A DNA stretch of 64,000 nt, taken from the NCBI GenBank assembly GCA_016219375.1, contig JACRNC010000004.1:23791-87790 (forward strand), written 5' to 3'. The DNA is from Burkholderiales bacterium (lineage in GTDB: Bacteria; Pseudomonadota; Gammaproteobacteria; Burkholderiales; Burkholderiaceae_C). The notes under the pieces are model-generated. The model made no database searches. It was not told the DNA's origin and saw nothing but the letters and a program-made list of their open reading frames with translations. Position 1 is the stretch's first letter, and each line of letters begins with the position of its first letter. A program made the position numbers and the translations under genes. Positions 1 to 10,143 of this stretch are shown here, piece after piece.

Positions 1-1
1 C

Positions 2-115
2 GAGGTGGCGGTGGACGACGCGGCCTACTGGCAGCAGCAGCCGGTGGTGCCCGGCGAGGTGGTGGCCCGCGTGGCCGCGCTGCCCACGCTGATCGAGTCG
101 GCCCTGCGCGGCTGA
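2..115 (+). CDS. C-terminal fragment of an unidentified protein
   Basis: These are the last 37 codons of a gene whose start lies before the window. The frame opens at base 2 and ends with TGA at 113-115. The visible tail is hydrophilic, contains the stretch YWQQQPVVPGEVV and ends ALRG. I recognise no motif, so no function is assigned. The codon pattern (G or C at third positions throughout) matches the neighbouring genes, which supports it being coding. It converges with the mutarotase-like gene across an 85-base gap with no clear terminator. Confidence 0.5.
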   Translation, partial: EVAVDDAAYWQQQPVVPGEVVARVAALPTLIESALRG

Positions 116-200
116 TTGCAGTCCGATTGGCCGCCTGATCGGTAGTCTGATTGGCGGGAATACGGCCCGGTCGAGCCAGAGGGCCGTGCCTGCACAGCCC

Positions 201-1103
201 TCAGCCCGCCACCAGCGACTGCCGCCCCACCCATTCCTCGCCCGCCGCCAGCTCCACCGGCTGGCCGATCTGCGCGGCTTCAACGCACAGCATCTGCCGC
301 CAGGCGTCGGGGCCCAGGTCGGGCAGGGCGGCGGCCTTCTCCGCACCCGGGTTCCACACCACCACGTCGGCAAAGCCGTCGGCACTGATGCCCAGCCGTC
401 GGCCCGGCTCGCGCAGCAGCAGGGTCTGGCGGCCCGCGCCCAGGTAGATGCGGTCCACCTCCTCCTCGATGCGCAGCTCGGTCTCCACCTCCACGTCCTT
501 GCGGCCGCCGCGGGCGCTGTCCTCATAGCGGCTGCCGCGCAGGCCCTCCAGGCGCACCTGGCGCAGCTCGCCGATGCGCAGATAGGTGTGCAGCGCGGCC
601 GTGAAGCGCAGGGGCTCCGCGCCCTCCGGCCCGGCGTGCGTGACGGCCAGCTCGACGTCCAGCCGCTGCCCGCCGATGCCCACCGTCAGCTCGCAGACGA
701 AGGCCTGCGGCCAGATGGCGCGCGTGGCCTCGTCGTCCGTCAGGCGCAGCACGGCCATGGCGTGGCCGGGCAACTGGCTGCGCTGCACCGCCTGCCAGGC
801 GCGGTTGCGCGCAAAGCCGTGGCGCGGCAGCGGCCCGCGCTGCTCGAACTGCGGAAAGATCACCGGCACCCCGCCGCGCAGCGCCTGCCCCGCGGCATGC
901 CGCGCCAGCGGCGAGACGAAGAGCTGCTCGCTGCCGCCGGCGGGGATCCATGAGACGAGCTGCGCGCCGTGCAGCAGCACGGTGGCCTGCGCGCCGTCGC
1001 CGGCGCGGATGCGCAGCGCGGGCAGGCCGTGGTGGTCGGCCAGGCCCAGGGCCGGTTGGGGCGTGGAGTCGGGAAGGGCGTCGGTGGGGGTGTCGGCGTT
1101 CAT
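201..1103 (-). CDS. yeaD: D-hexose-6-phosphate mutarotase (YeaD family)
   Basis: The 300-residue protein belongs to the aldose 1-epimerase-like YeaD family, which interconverts alpha and beta anomers of glucose-6-phosphate in the cytoplasm. The family signature is clear: LHGAQLVSWIP near residue 45, then GGVPVIFPQFEQRG followed by PRHGFARNRAW around residues 75-105. The histidine in RHGFAR is the expected active-site residue. Length is usual for the family. ATG at 1103 is the natural start, with no signal peptide. It stands alone on the minus strand. A generic galactose mutarotase is less likely because of the FPQFEQRG/RHGFAR pattern. Confidence 0.88.
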   Translation of the reverse strand: MNADTPTDALPDSTPQPALGLADHHGLPALRIRAGDGAQATVLLHGAQLVSWIPAGGSEQLFVSPLARHAAGQALRGGVPVIFPQFEQRGPLPRHGFARNRAWQAVQRSQLPGHAMAVLRLTDDEATRAIWPQAFVCELTVGIGGQRLDVELAVTHAGPEGAEPLRFTAALHTYLRIGELRQVRLEGLRGSRYEDSARGGRKDVEVETELRIEEEVDRIYLGAGRQTLLLREPGRRLGISADGFADVVVWNPGAEKAAALPDLGPDAWRQMLCVEAAQIGQPVELAAGEEWVGRQSLVAG

Positions 1104-1190
1104 GGCGGCAGCTTAGGGCCAGTTGGCAAGGCAAGGCGGCGGCGGGGCGCGGCGTTCTGCGCGCAGCGTGGGCCGCCGGCCGTGAGCGCT

Positions 1191-1226
1191 GCGGTCTGCG
1201 GCGCGGTCTGTGGCGCGGTCTGCGAG
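1191..1226. repeat. 12-base tandem repeat, three copies
   Basis: Three adjacent 12-base units of the form GCGGTCTGYGGC occupy 1191-1202, 1203-1214 and 1215-1226, the last ending GAG instead of GGC. They lie in the 213-base gap between the divergent mutarotase gene and the small cysteine-rich gene. No other element is obvious in that gap. Confidence 0.7.
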
Positions 1227-1316
1227 GCCGGTTGCCATCCGCGCAAGCTGCGCGCCGTCGGGGCGGCTGTTCCATCGACCGCCTGGTGCGCTGGCGGCGC
1301 ACACTGGCCGCCCGCC

Positions 1317-1658
1317 ATGTCGCGCGTCATCCACATTCATCCGCAGGCGCCCGCCCAGCCTGCACCCGGCCAGCCGTGCAACGGCTGCGGCGTGTGCTGC
1401 CTGGCCGAGCCCTGCCCGGTGGGCATGCTGGTGAGCCGCCGCCGCCACGGCGCCTGCGCCGCCCTGCGCTGGGACGAGGGCGGCCGGCGCTACGTGTGCG
1501 GCGCGCTGGCCGGTGCCGCCGCCTGGCGGCTGCCGCTGCTTGGCGCCTGGCCCGGGCGGCTCGCCGGGCGGCTGATGACGCGCTGGATCGCCGCGGGCAT
1601 CGGCTGCGACGCCAGCCTGGTTGCCGAGCCTGCCGGCCGCGGCCCGCACTCAGGCTGA
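1317..1658 (+). CDS. Small cysteine-cluster protein (YkgJ-like), function unknown
   Basis: The protein is 113 residues long, starting at ATG 1317. Near residue 20 it has CNGCGVCCLAEPC, a CxxCxxCC-type cluster like that in YkgJ/UPF0153 proteins, which are thought to bind zinc or an iron-sulfur centre. A further Cys lies in YVCGALAG and one in GIGCDASL. There is no signal peptide or membrane segment, so it is probably cytoplasmic. Its 3' end overlaps the 3' end of the convergent DMT transporter gene by 9 bases. The assignment rests only on the cysteine pattern; substrate and role are unknown. Confidence 0.7.
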   Translation: MSRVIHIHPQAPAQPAPGQPCNGCGVCCLAEPCPVGMLVSRRRHGACAALRWDEGGRRYVCGALAGAAAWRLPLLGAWPGRLAGRLMTRWIAAGIGCDASLVAEPAGRGPHSG

Positions 1659-2561
1659 GCGCGACCCCAGCCACACCCCCAGCGCTGCCAGCGCAAAGCC
1701 GGCGATCTCGAGCACGCTCAGCGTCTCGCGCATGCCCACGCGGCTCATCACGGCCGTGACCGGCGGCACCAGGTAGAAGAGGGCGGCCACCTTGGTCGCC
1801 GCGCCGTGGCGGATCAGCACGAACAGCAGCGCAAAGCCCAGCACCGAGTTGACGAGCACCAGCCAGGCCAGCGAGCCGTAGAGCGGCCAGCCGGCATCCA
1901 GCCGGAAGTGCTCCAGCCCCCAGGCCAGCGGCAGCAGCGCCAGCGCGCCGGCCGCGTTCTGCACGAAGAGCCCGGCCCGCAGGTCGCCGCCGGACGCATG
2001 CCGCTTCTGGTACAGCGTGCCGGCGCTGATGCCCAGCAGGCCCACCACCAGCGCCGCGCAGGCCGCCAGCGTGGCCCGTGCGTGCAGCAGCCGCTCGCCG
2101 ATGACCAGCAGCACGCCGGCCAGCCCCAGCGCCAGGCCCAGCCACTGCCGGGGCTGGATGCGCTCGCCCAGCAGCCGGGCCAGCGCCGCCACGGTCAAGG
2201 GCATGGTGCCGATCACCAGGGCCGACAGCCCGGGGCTGGCGCCCAGGTGCATCGCCGCATACACGCCGCCGAACTGCACCGCCATCGTCAGCACGCCCAC
2301 CACCGCGCTGTGGCGCAGCGCCTGCCGCCCCGGCCAGGCCACGCGCGCAGCCAGCATCAGCAGCCCGAACACCAGCGCACTGAAGCCGAAGCGCAGCACC
2401 AGCATCGTGAACGGCCCGCCATGCGCCACCGCCACCGCGCCGGCCAGGTAGCCGGTGCTCCAGACGACGATGAAGCTGCCGCCGATCAGCGTGTCGGCGC
2501 GGCCGTTGTGCGGTGCAGGCCCGTCGTGCGAGGCGGAGCCCGCGGAGGAAGAGGACGACAT
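1650..2561 (-). CDS. EamA/DMT-family transporter
   Basis: This 303-residue integral membrane protein has about ten hydrophobic segments arranged as two EamA repeats, typical of drug/metabolite transporters such as RhaT and YdcZ relatives. The first repeat begins [24 protein letters not shown] near residue 23; the second includes the run beginning [13 protein letters not shown]. It is expected to be an inner-membrane exporter of small metabolites; the substrate cannot be told. ATG 2561 was chosen because it gives the usual length with a short serine-rich head; in-frame starts further upstream would extend into the argG promoter region. It is divergent from argG. Confidence 0.85.
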   Translation of the reverse strand: MSSSSSAGSASHDGPAPHNGRADTLIGGSFIVVWSTGYLAGAVAVAHGGPFTMLVLRFGFSALVFGLLMLAARVAWPGRQALRHSAVVGVLTMAVQFGGVYAAMHLGASPGLSALVIGTMPLTVAALARLLGERIQPRQWLGLALGLAGVLLVIGERLLHARATLAACAALVVGLLGISAGTLYQKRHASGGDLRAGLFVQNAAGALALLPLAWGLEHFRLDAGWPLYGSLAWLVLVNSVLGFALLFVLIRHGAATKVAALFYLVPPVTAVMSRVGMRETLSVLEIAGFALAALGVWLGSRSA

Positions 2562-2608
2562 GCGGTCACCATACGCAAACCGCGCCGTGCACGCATGGTG
2601 GCAAGCGC

Positions 2609-2635
2609 TTGGCCGCATGGGCCGCTGCCTACAAT
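2609..2635 (+). promoter_or_regulatory. Candidate sigma-70 promoter of argG
   Basis: TTGGCC at 2609-2614 and TACAAT at 2630-2635 are separated by 15 bases, a short but workable spacing. TACAAT is close to the -10 consensus and stands out in very GC-rich DNA. Transcription would start near 2642, leaving a leader of about 43 bases before the argG ATG. No arginine-repressor box was recognised. Confidence 0.4.
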
Positions 2636-2684
2636 CGCAAGCTTTGCATCCCCTTGCCGGCTTGCTGCCGCATACCCGTCCACC

Positions 2685-4226
<1,542 letters not shown>

Positions 4227-4632
4227 GCCTGAGCCCTGAGCTCACCAGGGCGCCTGCGGTCGGCCCCCGTGGCGCCCTTGGGCGGCCTCGCGTCAGCATC
4301 GGCCCGGATCGGTTCGGCAGGAGCCGAGGGCGGCAACCGAAAGCCAAAACAAAAAGGCCCCCGGGGGTGCCGGCCGCCTCCCGGAGCAAGCCGGGCAGAA
4401 GGTGACCCCCAGCTCGCCCCCGGCCGGTCCCCAGGGAGCTCGATCTGCGCGGCATCATGGCGGCCGCGTCAGCAACCCCGGCAGTATCGAAAGCCATCTG
4501 ACCGGCTGCCACCCCACTCGGAGGGCCGCCCCGCTTCAGAGGGCCTGAGCGCCGCTCCCGCCCGCTCCCGCCCGCTGCCGTGCGGCTCGCATCGCGCCTG
4601 ACCCACCTCTTCCGACCTACTCGAAAGCCACC
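4227..4632. other. Non-coding gap between argG and ppnP
   Basis: About 400 bases without a convincing gene. Reading frames here give proline/arginine/serine-rich products without family resemblance. Just after argG the sequence GAGCCTGAGCCCTGAG echoes the heptamer repeat found upstream of edd. No clear terminator, RNA gene or promoter is recognised. The higher A content around 4340-4352 is the only compositional change I noticed. Confidence 0.5.
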
Positions 4633-4950
4633 ATGACCACCACCACCCTCGCCGGCGCCGTCGCCACCCAGGCCAACGTCTACTTCGACGGCAAGTGCGT
4701 CTCGCACACCGTCACGCTGACCGATGGCACGCGCAAGAGCGTCGGCGTCATCCTGCCGTCCACGCTGACCTTCAACACCGGCGCGCCGGAAGTGATGGAG
4801 ACGGTGGCCGGCCGCTGCAGCGTCAAGCTCAAGGGCGCCAGCGACTGGACCACCTACGGCCCCGGCGAGCGCTTCGACGTGCCGGGCAACTCGTCCTTCG
4901 AGATCAAGGTCGAGGGCGAGCCGTATCACTACATCTGCCACTTCGGCTGA
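4633..4950 (+). CDS. ppnP: Pyrimidine/purine nucleoside phosphorylase
   Basis: The 105-residue protein matches the PpnP (YaiE, former DUF1255) family of small cupin-fold enzymes, which phosphorolyse several nucleosides to a free base and ribose-1-phosphate. Recognisable stretches are the [14 protein letters not shown] start, the [19 protein letters not shown] core and the C-terminal [19 protein letters not shown]. Length is as usual. It starts at ATG 4633 and is followed 30 bases after the stop by a strong hairpin terminator shared with murB. It seems to be a single-gene unit. Confidence 0.95.
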   Translation: MTTTTLAGAVATQANVYFDGKCVSHTVTLTDGTRKSVGVILPSTLTFNTGAPEVMETVAGRCSVKLKGASDWTTYGPGERFDVPGNSSFEIKVEGEPYHYICHFG

Positions 4951-4979
4951 TCGCCCTCCAAGCGCCGGGCTGAAGCAAG

Positions 4980-5004
4980 AAAGCCGCTGCTGGGCAGCGG
5001 CTTT
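4980..5004. terminator. Bidirectional hairpin terminator between ppnP and murB
   Basis: AAAGCCGCTG at 4980-4989 pairs perfectly with CAGCGGCTTT at 4995-5004 around a 5-base loop. The A-run at the left foot and T-run at the right foot make it usable from both directions. It lies between two convergent genes. Confidence 0.85.
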
Positions 5005-5030
5005 CGTCGTTCATGGCTCGGTGCAGCAGC

Positions 5031-6047
5031 TCACAGCACCACCGGCTCGGGCTCCAGCCGGATGCCGAAGCGGCCGTAAACGCTTTCCTGGATGGCGCGG
5101 GCCAGCGTCAGCACCTCCGCCCCGATGGCGCCGCCGCGGTTGACCAGCACCAGGGCCTGCTTCTCGTAGACACCCGCCTGGCCCACGCTCTTGCCCTTCC
5201 AGCCGCAGGCGTCGATCAGCCAGCCGGCGGCCAGCTTCACGCTGCCGTCGGGCATGGGGTAGTGCACGATCTCCGGGTCGCGGCCGATGATGTCGCGGCA
5301 CTGCTCCTCGGTCACCACCGGGTTCTTGAAGAAGCTGCCGGCATTGCCGATCACCGCCGGGTCGGGCAGCTTGGCGCGGCGGATCTGGCACACCCAGTCG
5401 AAGACCTGCCGCGGCGACGGCGCGCTGATGCCGGCCTCGTGCATCTTGCGCTCCAGGTCCAGGTAGCCCAGCTCGGACTGCCACGGCCTGGGCAGGCGAA
5501 AGCGCACGCGGGTGATCAGGCTCTTGCCGGCCAGCTCGTGCTTGAAGATGCTGTCGCGGTAGCCGAAGCGGCAGGCCGCGCGCGGCAGGGTGGCGCGCCG
5601 CCCGGTGGTGAAGTCCACCAGGTCCAGCGAGTCGAAGCGGTCCTTCAGCTCCACGCCATAGGCGCCGATGTTCTGCACCGGCGAGGCGCCCACGGTGCCG
5701 GGGATCAGTGCCAGGTTCTCCAGCCCCGGGATGCCGTGGTCCAGCGTCCACTCGACCAGGCCGTGCCAGCTCTCGCCGGCACCGGCCTCGACGATCCAGC
5801 AGTCCTCGCGCTCCTCGGCGATGCGCTTGCCCAGGATTTCCACCTTGAGCACCACCGGCTGCACGTCGCGCGTGAGCACGATGTTGCTGCCGCCGCCCAG
5901 CACGAACTTGGGCGCGATGCCCAGCTCCGGGTGGTCCACCACGCGGCGCACGTCGGCTTCTTCATGAATGCGCACCAGCGTGCGTGCTACGGCCGGCAGG
6001 CCGAAGCTGTTGTAGTCCCGCAGGCTGACGTTGCGCTCGATGTGCAT
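5031..6047 (-). CDS. murB: UDP-N-acetylenolpyruvoylglucosamine reductase
   Basis: MurB reduces UDP-GlcNAc-enolpyruvate to UDP-MurNAc with NADPH and FAD, the second committed step of peptidoglycan synthesis. The FAD-binding signature is present as [11 protein letters not shown] near residue 50 and [17 protein letters not shown] near residue 115. C-terminal [11 protein letters not shown] contains the catalytic serine region of type I MurB. ATG 6047 gives [16 protein letters not shown], the typical N-terminus, with 338 residues in total; an in-frame TTG six codons upstream is less likely. It is divergent from yajQ with only about 50 bases between the starts. Confidence 0.95.
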   Translation of the reverse strand: MHIERNVSLRDYNSFGLPAVARTLVRIHEEADVRRVVDHPELGIAPKFVLGGGSNIVLTRDVQPVVLKVEILGKRIAEEREDCWIVEAGAGESWHGLVEWTLDHGIPGLENLALIPGTVGASPVQNIGAYGVELKDRFDSLDLVDFTTGRRATLPRAACRFGYRDSIFKHELAGKSLITRVRFRLPRPWQSELGYLDLERKMHEAGISAPSPRQVFDWVCQIRRAKLPDPAVIGNAGSFFKNPVVTEEQCRDIIGRDPEIVHYPMPDGSVKLAAGWLIDACGWKGKSVGQAGVYEKQALVLVNRGGAIGAEVLTLARAIQESVYGRFGIRLEPEPVVL

Positions 6048-6097
6048 GGCAGAATTTTCGCCCAACCCGCCTCTCCGGCCCTTTCTGCCCCTGCGCC

Positions 6098-6583
6098 ATG
6101 CCCAGCTTTGACACCGTCCTCGAACCCGATCTCGTTGAAGTGCGCAACGCGGTGGACCAGGCCAACAAGGAGGTCGGCACGCGCTTCGACTTCAAGGGGT
6201 CGAGCGCCAAGATCGAGCACAAGGACAAGGAGATCACGCTCTACGGCGACAGCGATTTCCAGGTCGGCCAGGTGCGCGACGTGCTGACCGCCAAGATGAC
6301 CAAGCGCCAGGTCGATGTGCGCTTCCTCGACTTCGGCGACATCGAGAAGATCGGCGGCGACAAGGTCAAGCAACTGGTCAAGGTCAAGGCCGGCATCGAA
6401 GCCGAACTGGCCAAAAAGATCGTCAAGCTGATCAAGGACAGCAAGCTCAAGGTGAGCGCCAGCATCCAGGGCGACACGGTGCGCGTGCAGGGCGCCAAGC
6501 GCGACGACCTGCAGGCCGCCATCGCGCTGATGCGCAAGGACATCACCGAGGTGCCGCTGTCGTTCAACAACTTCCGCGACTGA
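6098..6583 (+). CDS. yajQ: YajQ-family nucleotide-binding protein
   Basis: The 161-residue protein has full-length similarity to YajQ (UPF0234): it begins [20 protein letters not shown], has [10 protein letters not shown] near residue 30 and ends [11 protein letters not shown]. YajQ proteins have two ferredoxin-like folds and bind nucleic acids or nucleotides. A Xanthomonas member is reported to bind c-di-GMP and act with a transcription factor. Whether this one does is not visible from sequence. It starts at ATG 6098 and is followed closely by the protease gene on the same strand. Confidence 0.95.
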   Translation: MPSFDTVLEPDLVEVRNAVDQANKEVGTRFDFKGSSAKIEHKDKEITLYGDSDFQVGQVRDVLTAKMTKRQVDVRFLDFGDIEKIGGDKVKQLVKVKAGIEAELAKKIVKLIKDSKLKVSASIQGDTVRVQGAKRDDLQAAIALMRKDITEVPLSFNNFRD

Positions 6584-6629
6584 GCGGCTGCACGCAGCAG
6601 CCGGCATGTCGCGCATCGGGGAGGGTGAG

Positions 6630-7277
6630 ATGCGCGTGATCCTGATGGCCGGCCTGCTGGCCGCAGCATCCATCGGCATGGCGCACGCACAGAGCGTGAC
6701 CATGACCGGTGCGATGGGCAACCGGGCCCTGCTGATCGTCGATGGCGGGGCGCCGAAGGCCGTGGCCGCGGGCGAGACCCATCGCGGCGTGAAGGTCGTC
6801 AGCGTCTCCGGCGGCCAGGCCGTGGTCGAGGTCGGCGGCCAGCGGCAGGTGCTGGCCATCGGCTCCGGGCCCGTGGCCTTCAAGGGCGCGGGCGGGGGCT
6901 CTGGTGCCGGCACGCGCATCGTGCTGACGGCGGGCACGGGCGGCCATTTCCTGTCGGCGGGCCAGATCAACGGCCGCGCGGTGCAGTTCATGGTGGACAC
7001 CGGCGCCACCTCCGTGTCCATCGGCCGCGCGGAGGCCGACCGCCTGGGCATCAAGTACCAGGACGGCCAGCCCATCATGCTGAGCACGGCCAACGGCCTG
7101 GCCCAGGGCTGGCGCGTGAGCCTGGGCTCGGTGCGCATCCAGGACGTGGAAGTGCATGGCGTGGAGGCCACGGTCACGCCGCAGTCCATGCCCTTCGTGC
7201 TGCTGGGCAACAGCTTCCTGACGCGCTTCCAGATGAAGCGCGAGAACGACACGCTGATGCTGGATCGGCGGTACTGA
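6630..7277 (+). CDS. Exported retroviral-type aspartic protease (clan AA, TIGR02281-like)
   Basis: The 215-residue product starts with a good signal peptide (MRVILMAGLLAAASIGMAHA) and carries a single retropepsin-like domain in its C-terminal half. The active-site motif is FMVDTGATSVSIG, followed by the second conserved strand FVLLGNSFLTRFQM. Single-domain proteins of this kind are presumed to act as dimers in the periplasm or at the inner membrane; substrates are mostly unknown. ATG 6630 was chosen over ATG 6606 because GGGAGGGTGAG lies just ahead of it at ideal spacing and it places the signal peptide at the N-terminus. It may be cotranscribed with yajQ. Confidence 0.85.
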   Translation: MRVILMAGLLAAASIGMAHAQSVTMTGAMGNRALLIVDGGAPKAVAAGETHRGVKVVSVSGGQAVVEVGGQRQVLAIGSGPVAFKGAGGGSGAGTRIVLTAGTGGHFLSAGQINGRAVQFMVDTGATSVSIGRAEADRLGIKYQDGQPIMLSTANGLAQGWRVSLGSVRIQDVEVHGVEATVTPQSMPFVLLGNSFLTRFQMKRENDTLMLDRRY

Positions 7278-7339
7278 GCATCGCGTCCGTCGGCGGCTTG
7301 CAGCCGGCTCTCGCCTCGGTCTGCCGGCCGTGGCGCGCG

Positions 7340-9235
7340 TCAGCGCTGCGGGGAGGGGGGCGAGACAGGCTCGCGCCCTGCGGCCCGCTCGTTGGCCAGC
7401 GCATCGCCCTGCCAGTCCCCGCCCGGCGCACGCTGGCGTTGCGCCTGGCGCTCCTGGGCGAACAGCTCCTCCAACTGCTGCCGGCCTTGCTTGGCCAGGG
7501 CCACCAGCTGCGCTTCGTCGCGGTGATGGGGCCACATGCGCTCCAGCTGCTCCACCGAATGGCGGCGGAAGCGCTGGGCCAGTTGGCGGGCGCGCATGGG
7601 GCTCCAGCCCATGGCCTCCAGCACGCTGCGGCCGCTGCGCAGGGCGGCGTCCAGCGTCTCGCGCTCGATCAGCGCCACGCCCCGGTCGCGCAGGGCGTAG
7701 TAGTGCTGCACGTTGCGCGCCCGGGCGATCAGCGTGAGCTGCGGGAAGTGCTGCCGCGCCAGGTCCACGATGCGCAGGCTCTGCTCGATGTCGTCCACCG
7801 CCACCACCAGCACGCGGGCCGTGGCGGCGCCGGCGGTGCGCAGCAGGTCCAGCCGGGTCGCGTCGCCATAGAACACGCGAAAGCCGAAGCGGCGCAGCGC
7901 GGCCACCTGCTCGGCATCGTGGTCCAGCACCGTGCCGCGCAGGCCATTGGCGTACAGCAGCCGCCCGACGATCTGCCCGTAGCGGCCAAAGCCCGCGATG
8001 ATCACCGGCGCATCCTGCGGCTCGTCCGACGCGGCCTGCGCGGCAGCCGCCGGCACGGCGTCCTGGCGGGCGGCACGGCGGGACAGCGCTTCGGACGCGG
8101 CCAGCAGCACCGGCGTGAGCAGCATGGACAAGGCCACGCCGCCGACCAGGGTGGAGCCGGTGGCCGCATCGAAGAGCCCCGCGCCCGTTGCGCCCTGGAA
8201 GACGACGAAGGCGAACTCCCCGCCCTGGGCCAGCAGGCAGACGAAGACGCGGCGCTCGCCCGCCGGCAGGCCCATGGCGCGGGCCAGCACGGCCATCACC
8301 GCGGCCTTGACGATGAGCAGTGCGCCCAGCACGGCCAGCAGCGGCCCCGGATGGGCCACCAGCGCCCGGAAGTCGATGCCCATGCCGACGGCCATGAAGA
8401 ACAGGCCCAGCAGCAGGCCCTTGAAGGGCTCGACATCGGTCTCCAGCTCGCGCTTGTATTCGCTCTCGGCCAGCAGCACGCCGCCCAGGAAGGCGCCCAG
8501 CGCCATGGACAGCCCCACCCACTGCATCAGCCAGGCGATGCCGGCGACCAGCCCCAGCGCCGCGGCGGTGAACACCTCGGGCGAGCCGCTGCGGGCGATC
8601 CAGCGCAGACCGTGGCGCAGCAGCGGCCGGCCCAGCAGCAGGATGGCGGCGATGGCGCCCACCGCCCGTGCGGCATCGGCCCACGGCAGGCCGCCGCCGT
8701 GCTGCCCGGCCAGCAGCGGCACGACGGCCAGGATGGGGATGGCAGCCACGTCCTGGAAGAGCAGGATGGCCAGGCCCGCCTGGCCGGATGGGGTGGGCAG
8801 CAGGTTGCGCTCGCCCATCACTTGCAGGGCGGCCGCGGTGGATGACAAGGCCAGGCCCAGCCCCGCGACCAGGGCCACCGGCAGGCTCACGCCCGCGGCC
8901 ATGGCGATGGCGGCAATCACCGCGGCGCAGCCCAGCACCTGCACCGTGCCCCAGCCGAAGATCGGGCGGCGCAGCGTCCACAGCCGGCGTGGCTCCAGCT
9001 CCAGGCCGATCAGGAACAGCATCAGCACCACGCCGAACTCGGCCAGGTGCAGCACCGTCTGCGGGTCGGGCAGCAGGTTCAGGGCGTAGGGGCCGACGAC
9101 GATGCCGGCCACCAGGTAGCCGATGATGGAGCCCAGCCCCAGCCGCCGGGCCAGCGGCACCACGGCCACGGTGGCGCCCAGGTAGACCAGGCTGTTGACC
9201 AGCCAGGCGCTGCCCGCCGTGCCGGCGGCGCTCAT
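7340..9235 (-). CDS. kefC: KefB/KefC-type potassium:proton antiporter
   Basis: This 631-residue protein has an N-terminal CPA2 cation/proton exchanger domain of about 12 membrane segments (residues 8-390) and a cytoplasmic RCK/TrkA-N domain (about 420-540) with the nucleotide-binding motif VIIAGFGRYGQIVG. These systems expel potassium and acidify the cytoplasm in response to electrophile-glutathione adducts. The segment LAQGGEFAFVVF is typical of the family. The start ATG 9235 overlaps the stop of the upstream KefF-like gene by 4 bases (ATGA), implying translational coupling. The tail beyond the RCK domain is rich in Gln/Arg/Glu. Confidence 0.9.
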   Translation of the reverse strand: MSAAGTAGSAWLVNSLVYLGATVAVVPLARRLGLGSIIGYLVAGIVVGPYALNLLPDPQTVLHLAEFGVVLMLFLIGLELEPRRLWTLRRPIFGWGTVQVLGCAAVIAAIAMAAGVSLPVALVAGLGLALSSTAAALQVMGERNLLPTPSGQAGLAILLFQDVAAIPILAVVPLLAGQHGGGLPWADAARAVGAIAAILLLGRPLLRHGLRWIARSGSPEVFTAAALGLVAGIAWLMQWVGLSMALGAFLGGVLLAESEYKRELETDVEPFKGLLLGLFFMAVGMGIDFRALVAHPGPLLAVLGALLIVKAAVMAVLARAMGLPAGERRVFVCLLAQGGEFAFVVFQGATGAGLFDAATGSTLVGGVALSMLLTPVLLAASEALSRRAARQDAVPAAAAQAASDEPQDAPVIIAGFGRYGQIVGRLLYANGLRGTVLDHDAEQVAALRRFGFRVFYGDATRLDLLRTAGAATARVLVVAVDDIEQSLRIVDLARQHFPQLTLIARARNVQHYYALRDRGVALIERETLDAALRSGRSVLEAMGWSPMRARQLAQRFRRHSVEQLERMWPHHRDEAQLVALAKQGRQQLEELFAQERQAQRQRAPGGDWQGDALANERAAGREPVSPPSPQR

Positions 9236-9879
9236 GCCGCGCTCCGCTGCATCTCGTCGGGTTGTGGCCGGTCGGCGCCGGGGACGCTGCAGGCCGGGCA
9301 GTCGGGCAGGGCGGTCATCTCCGGCCAATGGGGATAGCTCGCCAGCCGCTCGGCATAGAGCCGGGCGTGCGCATCCAGCACCTCGTCGGCCGCCGCCTGT
9401 GCCCCGTGCAGCACCAGCGGCGGCAGGAAACGCATGCCGCACACCGCAGCCGTCTGCTCATAGGGCGGCAGGAAGGCGTCGAAGAAATACCGGTTGTAGC
9501 CATCGGGCCGGTAGGCCGACTCCGCACCGCCGGTGGACGTGGCCAGCCACAGGTCCTTGCCGCGCAGCGCCGTGCCACCCGGCCCGTAGGCCCAGCCGAA
9601 GGTCAGCACCTCGTCCACCCACTGCTTCATCAGCGCCGGCATGCCGTACCAGTGCGTCGGGTGCTGCCACACCACCAGGTCGGCCCGGCTCAGCTGCGCC
9701 TGCTCGGCCGGCACGTCGATGTCGAAGTCGGGGTACAGCCGTGCCAGGTCGCACACCTCCACGGTTTGCCCCGCCCGGCTGACGGCCGCGGCCGCCTCGG
9801 CCATGCGGCGGTTGGCGCGCGAATGGGGCAGGTCGGGATGGGCCAGCAGGATGAGGACGTGGGGCATGGTGGTCGGCAT
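9232..9879 (-). CDS. kefF: KefF-like NAD(P)H:quinone oxidoreductase
   Basis: The 215-residue flavodoxin-fold protein is similar to KefF and NQO1-type quinone reductases: HVLILLAHPDLPHSRANRRM at the N-terminus for FMN binding, then VWQHPTHWYGMPALMKQWVDEVLTFGWAYGPGG and LWLATSTGGAESAY. KefF is the ancillary subunit that activates KefC and reduces quinones; the direct coupling to kefC supports that role here. ATG 9879 is used; MPHVLIL at 9867 is an alternative. The last 30 residues contain a CPAC motif beyond the usual KefF end and are of unknown meaning. Confidence 0.88.
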   Translation of the reverse strand: MPTTMPHVLILLAHPDLPHSRANRRMAEAAAAVSRAGQTVEVCDLARLYPDFDIDVPAEQAQLSRADLVVWQHPTHWYGMPALMKQWVDEVLTFGWAYGPGGTALRGKDLWLATSTGGAESAYRPDGYNRYFFDAFLPPYEQTAAVCGMRFLPPLVLHGAQAAADEVLDAHARLYAERLASYPHWPEMTALPDCPACSVPGADRPQPDEMQRSAA

Positions 9880-10143
9880 TGGGGGGCGGGGCGGCGGGAG
9901 GCGGCATGGCGGGTCGTCGCACGCCCGGCCGGGTGAGGCATCGGCGTCCTGCAGTGAGGACTGAACCCCGAGCCCCTACCATAAGCCAGCCCCTTGCCGC
10001 GCTTGCCGCGCCCTTGCCGCGCCCGCGCATGGCTTCATGCCCGGCACCGGCATGCGTTCCGACATGCGCCTTGCCGCTTTCGCATGTGGGGTCTGCGTGG
10101 CGTGCCCGCCCATCGGCTTGACTGGCCTTCGTTTCCCTCTCCC

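Noticed and set aside
4227..4632. A small gene between argG and ppnP
   Set aside because: The open frames give Pro/Arg/Ser-rich sequence with no ribosome-binding site and no family; left as non-coding.
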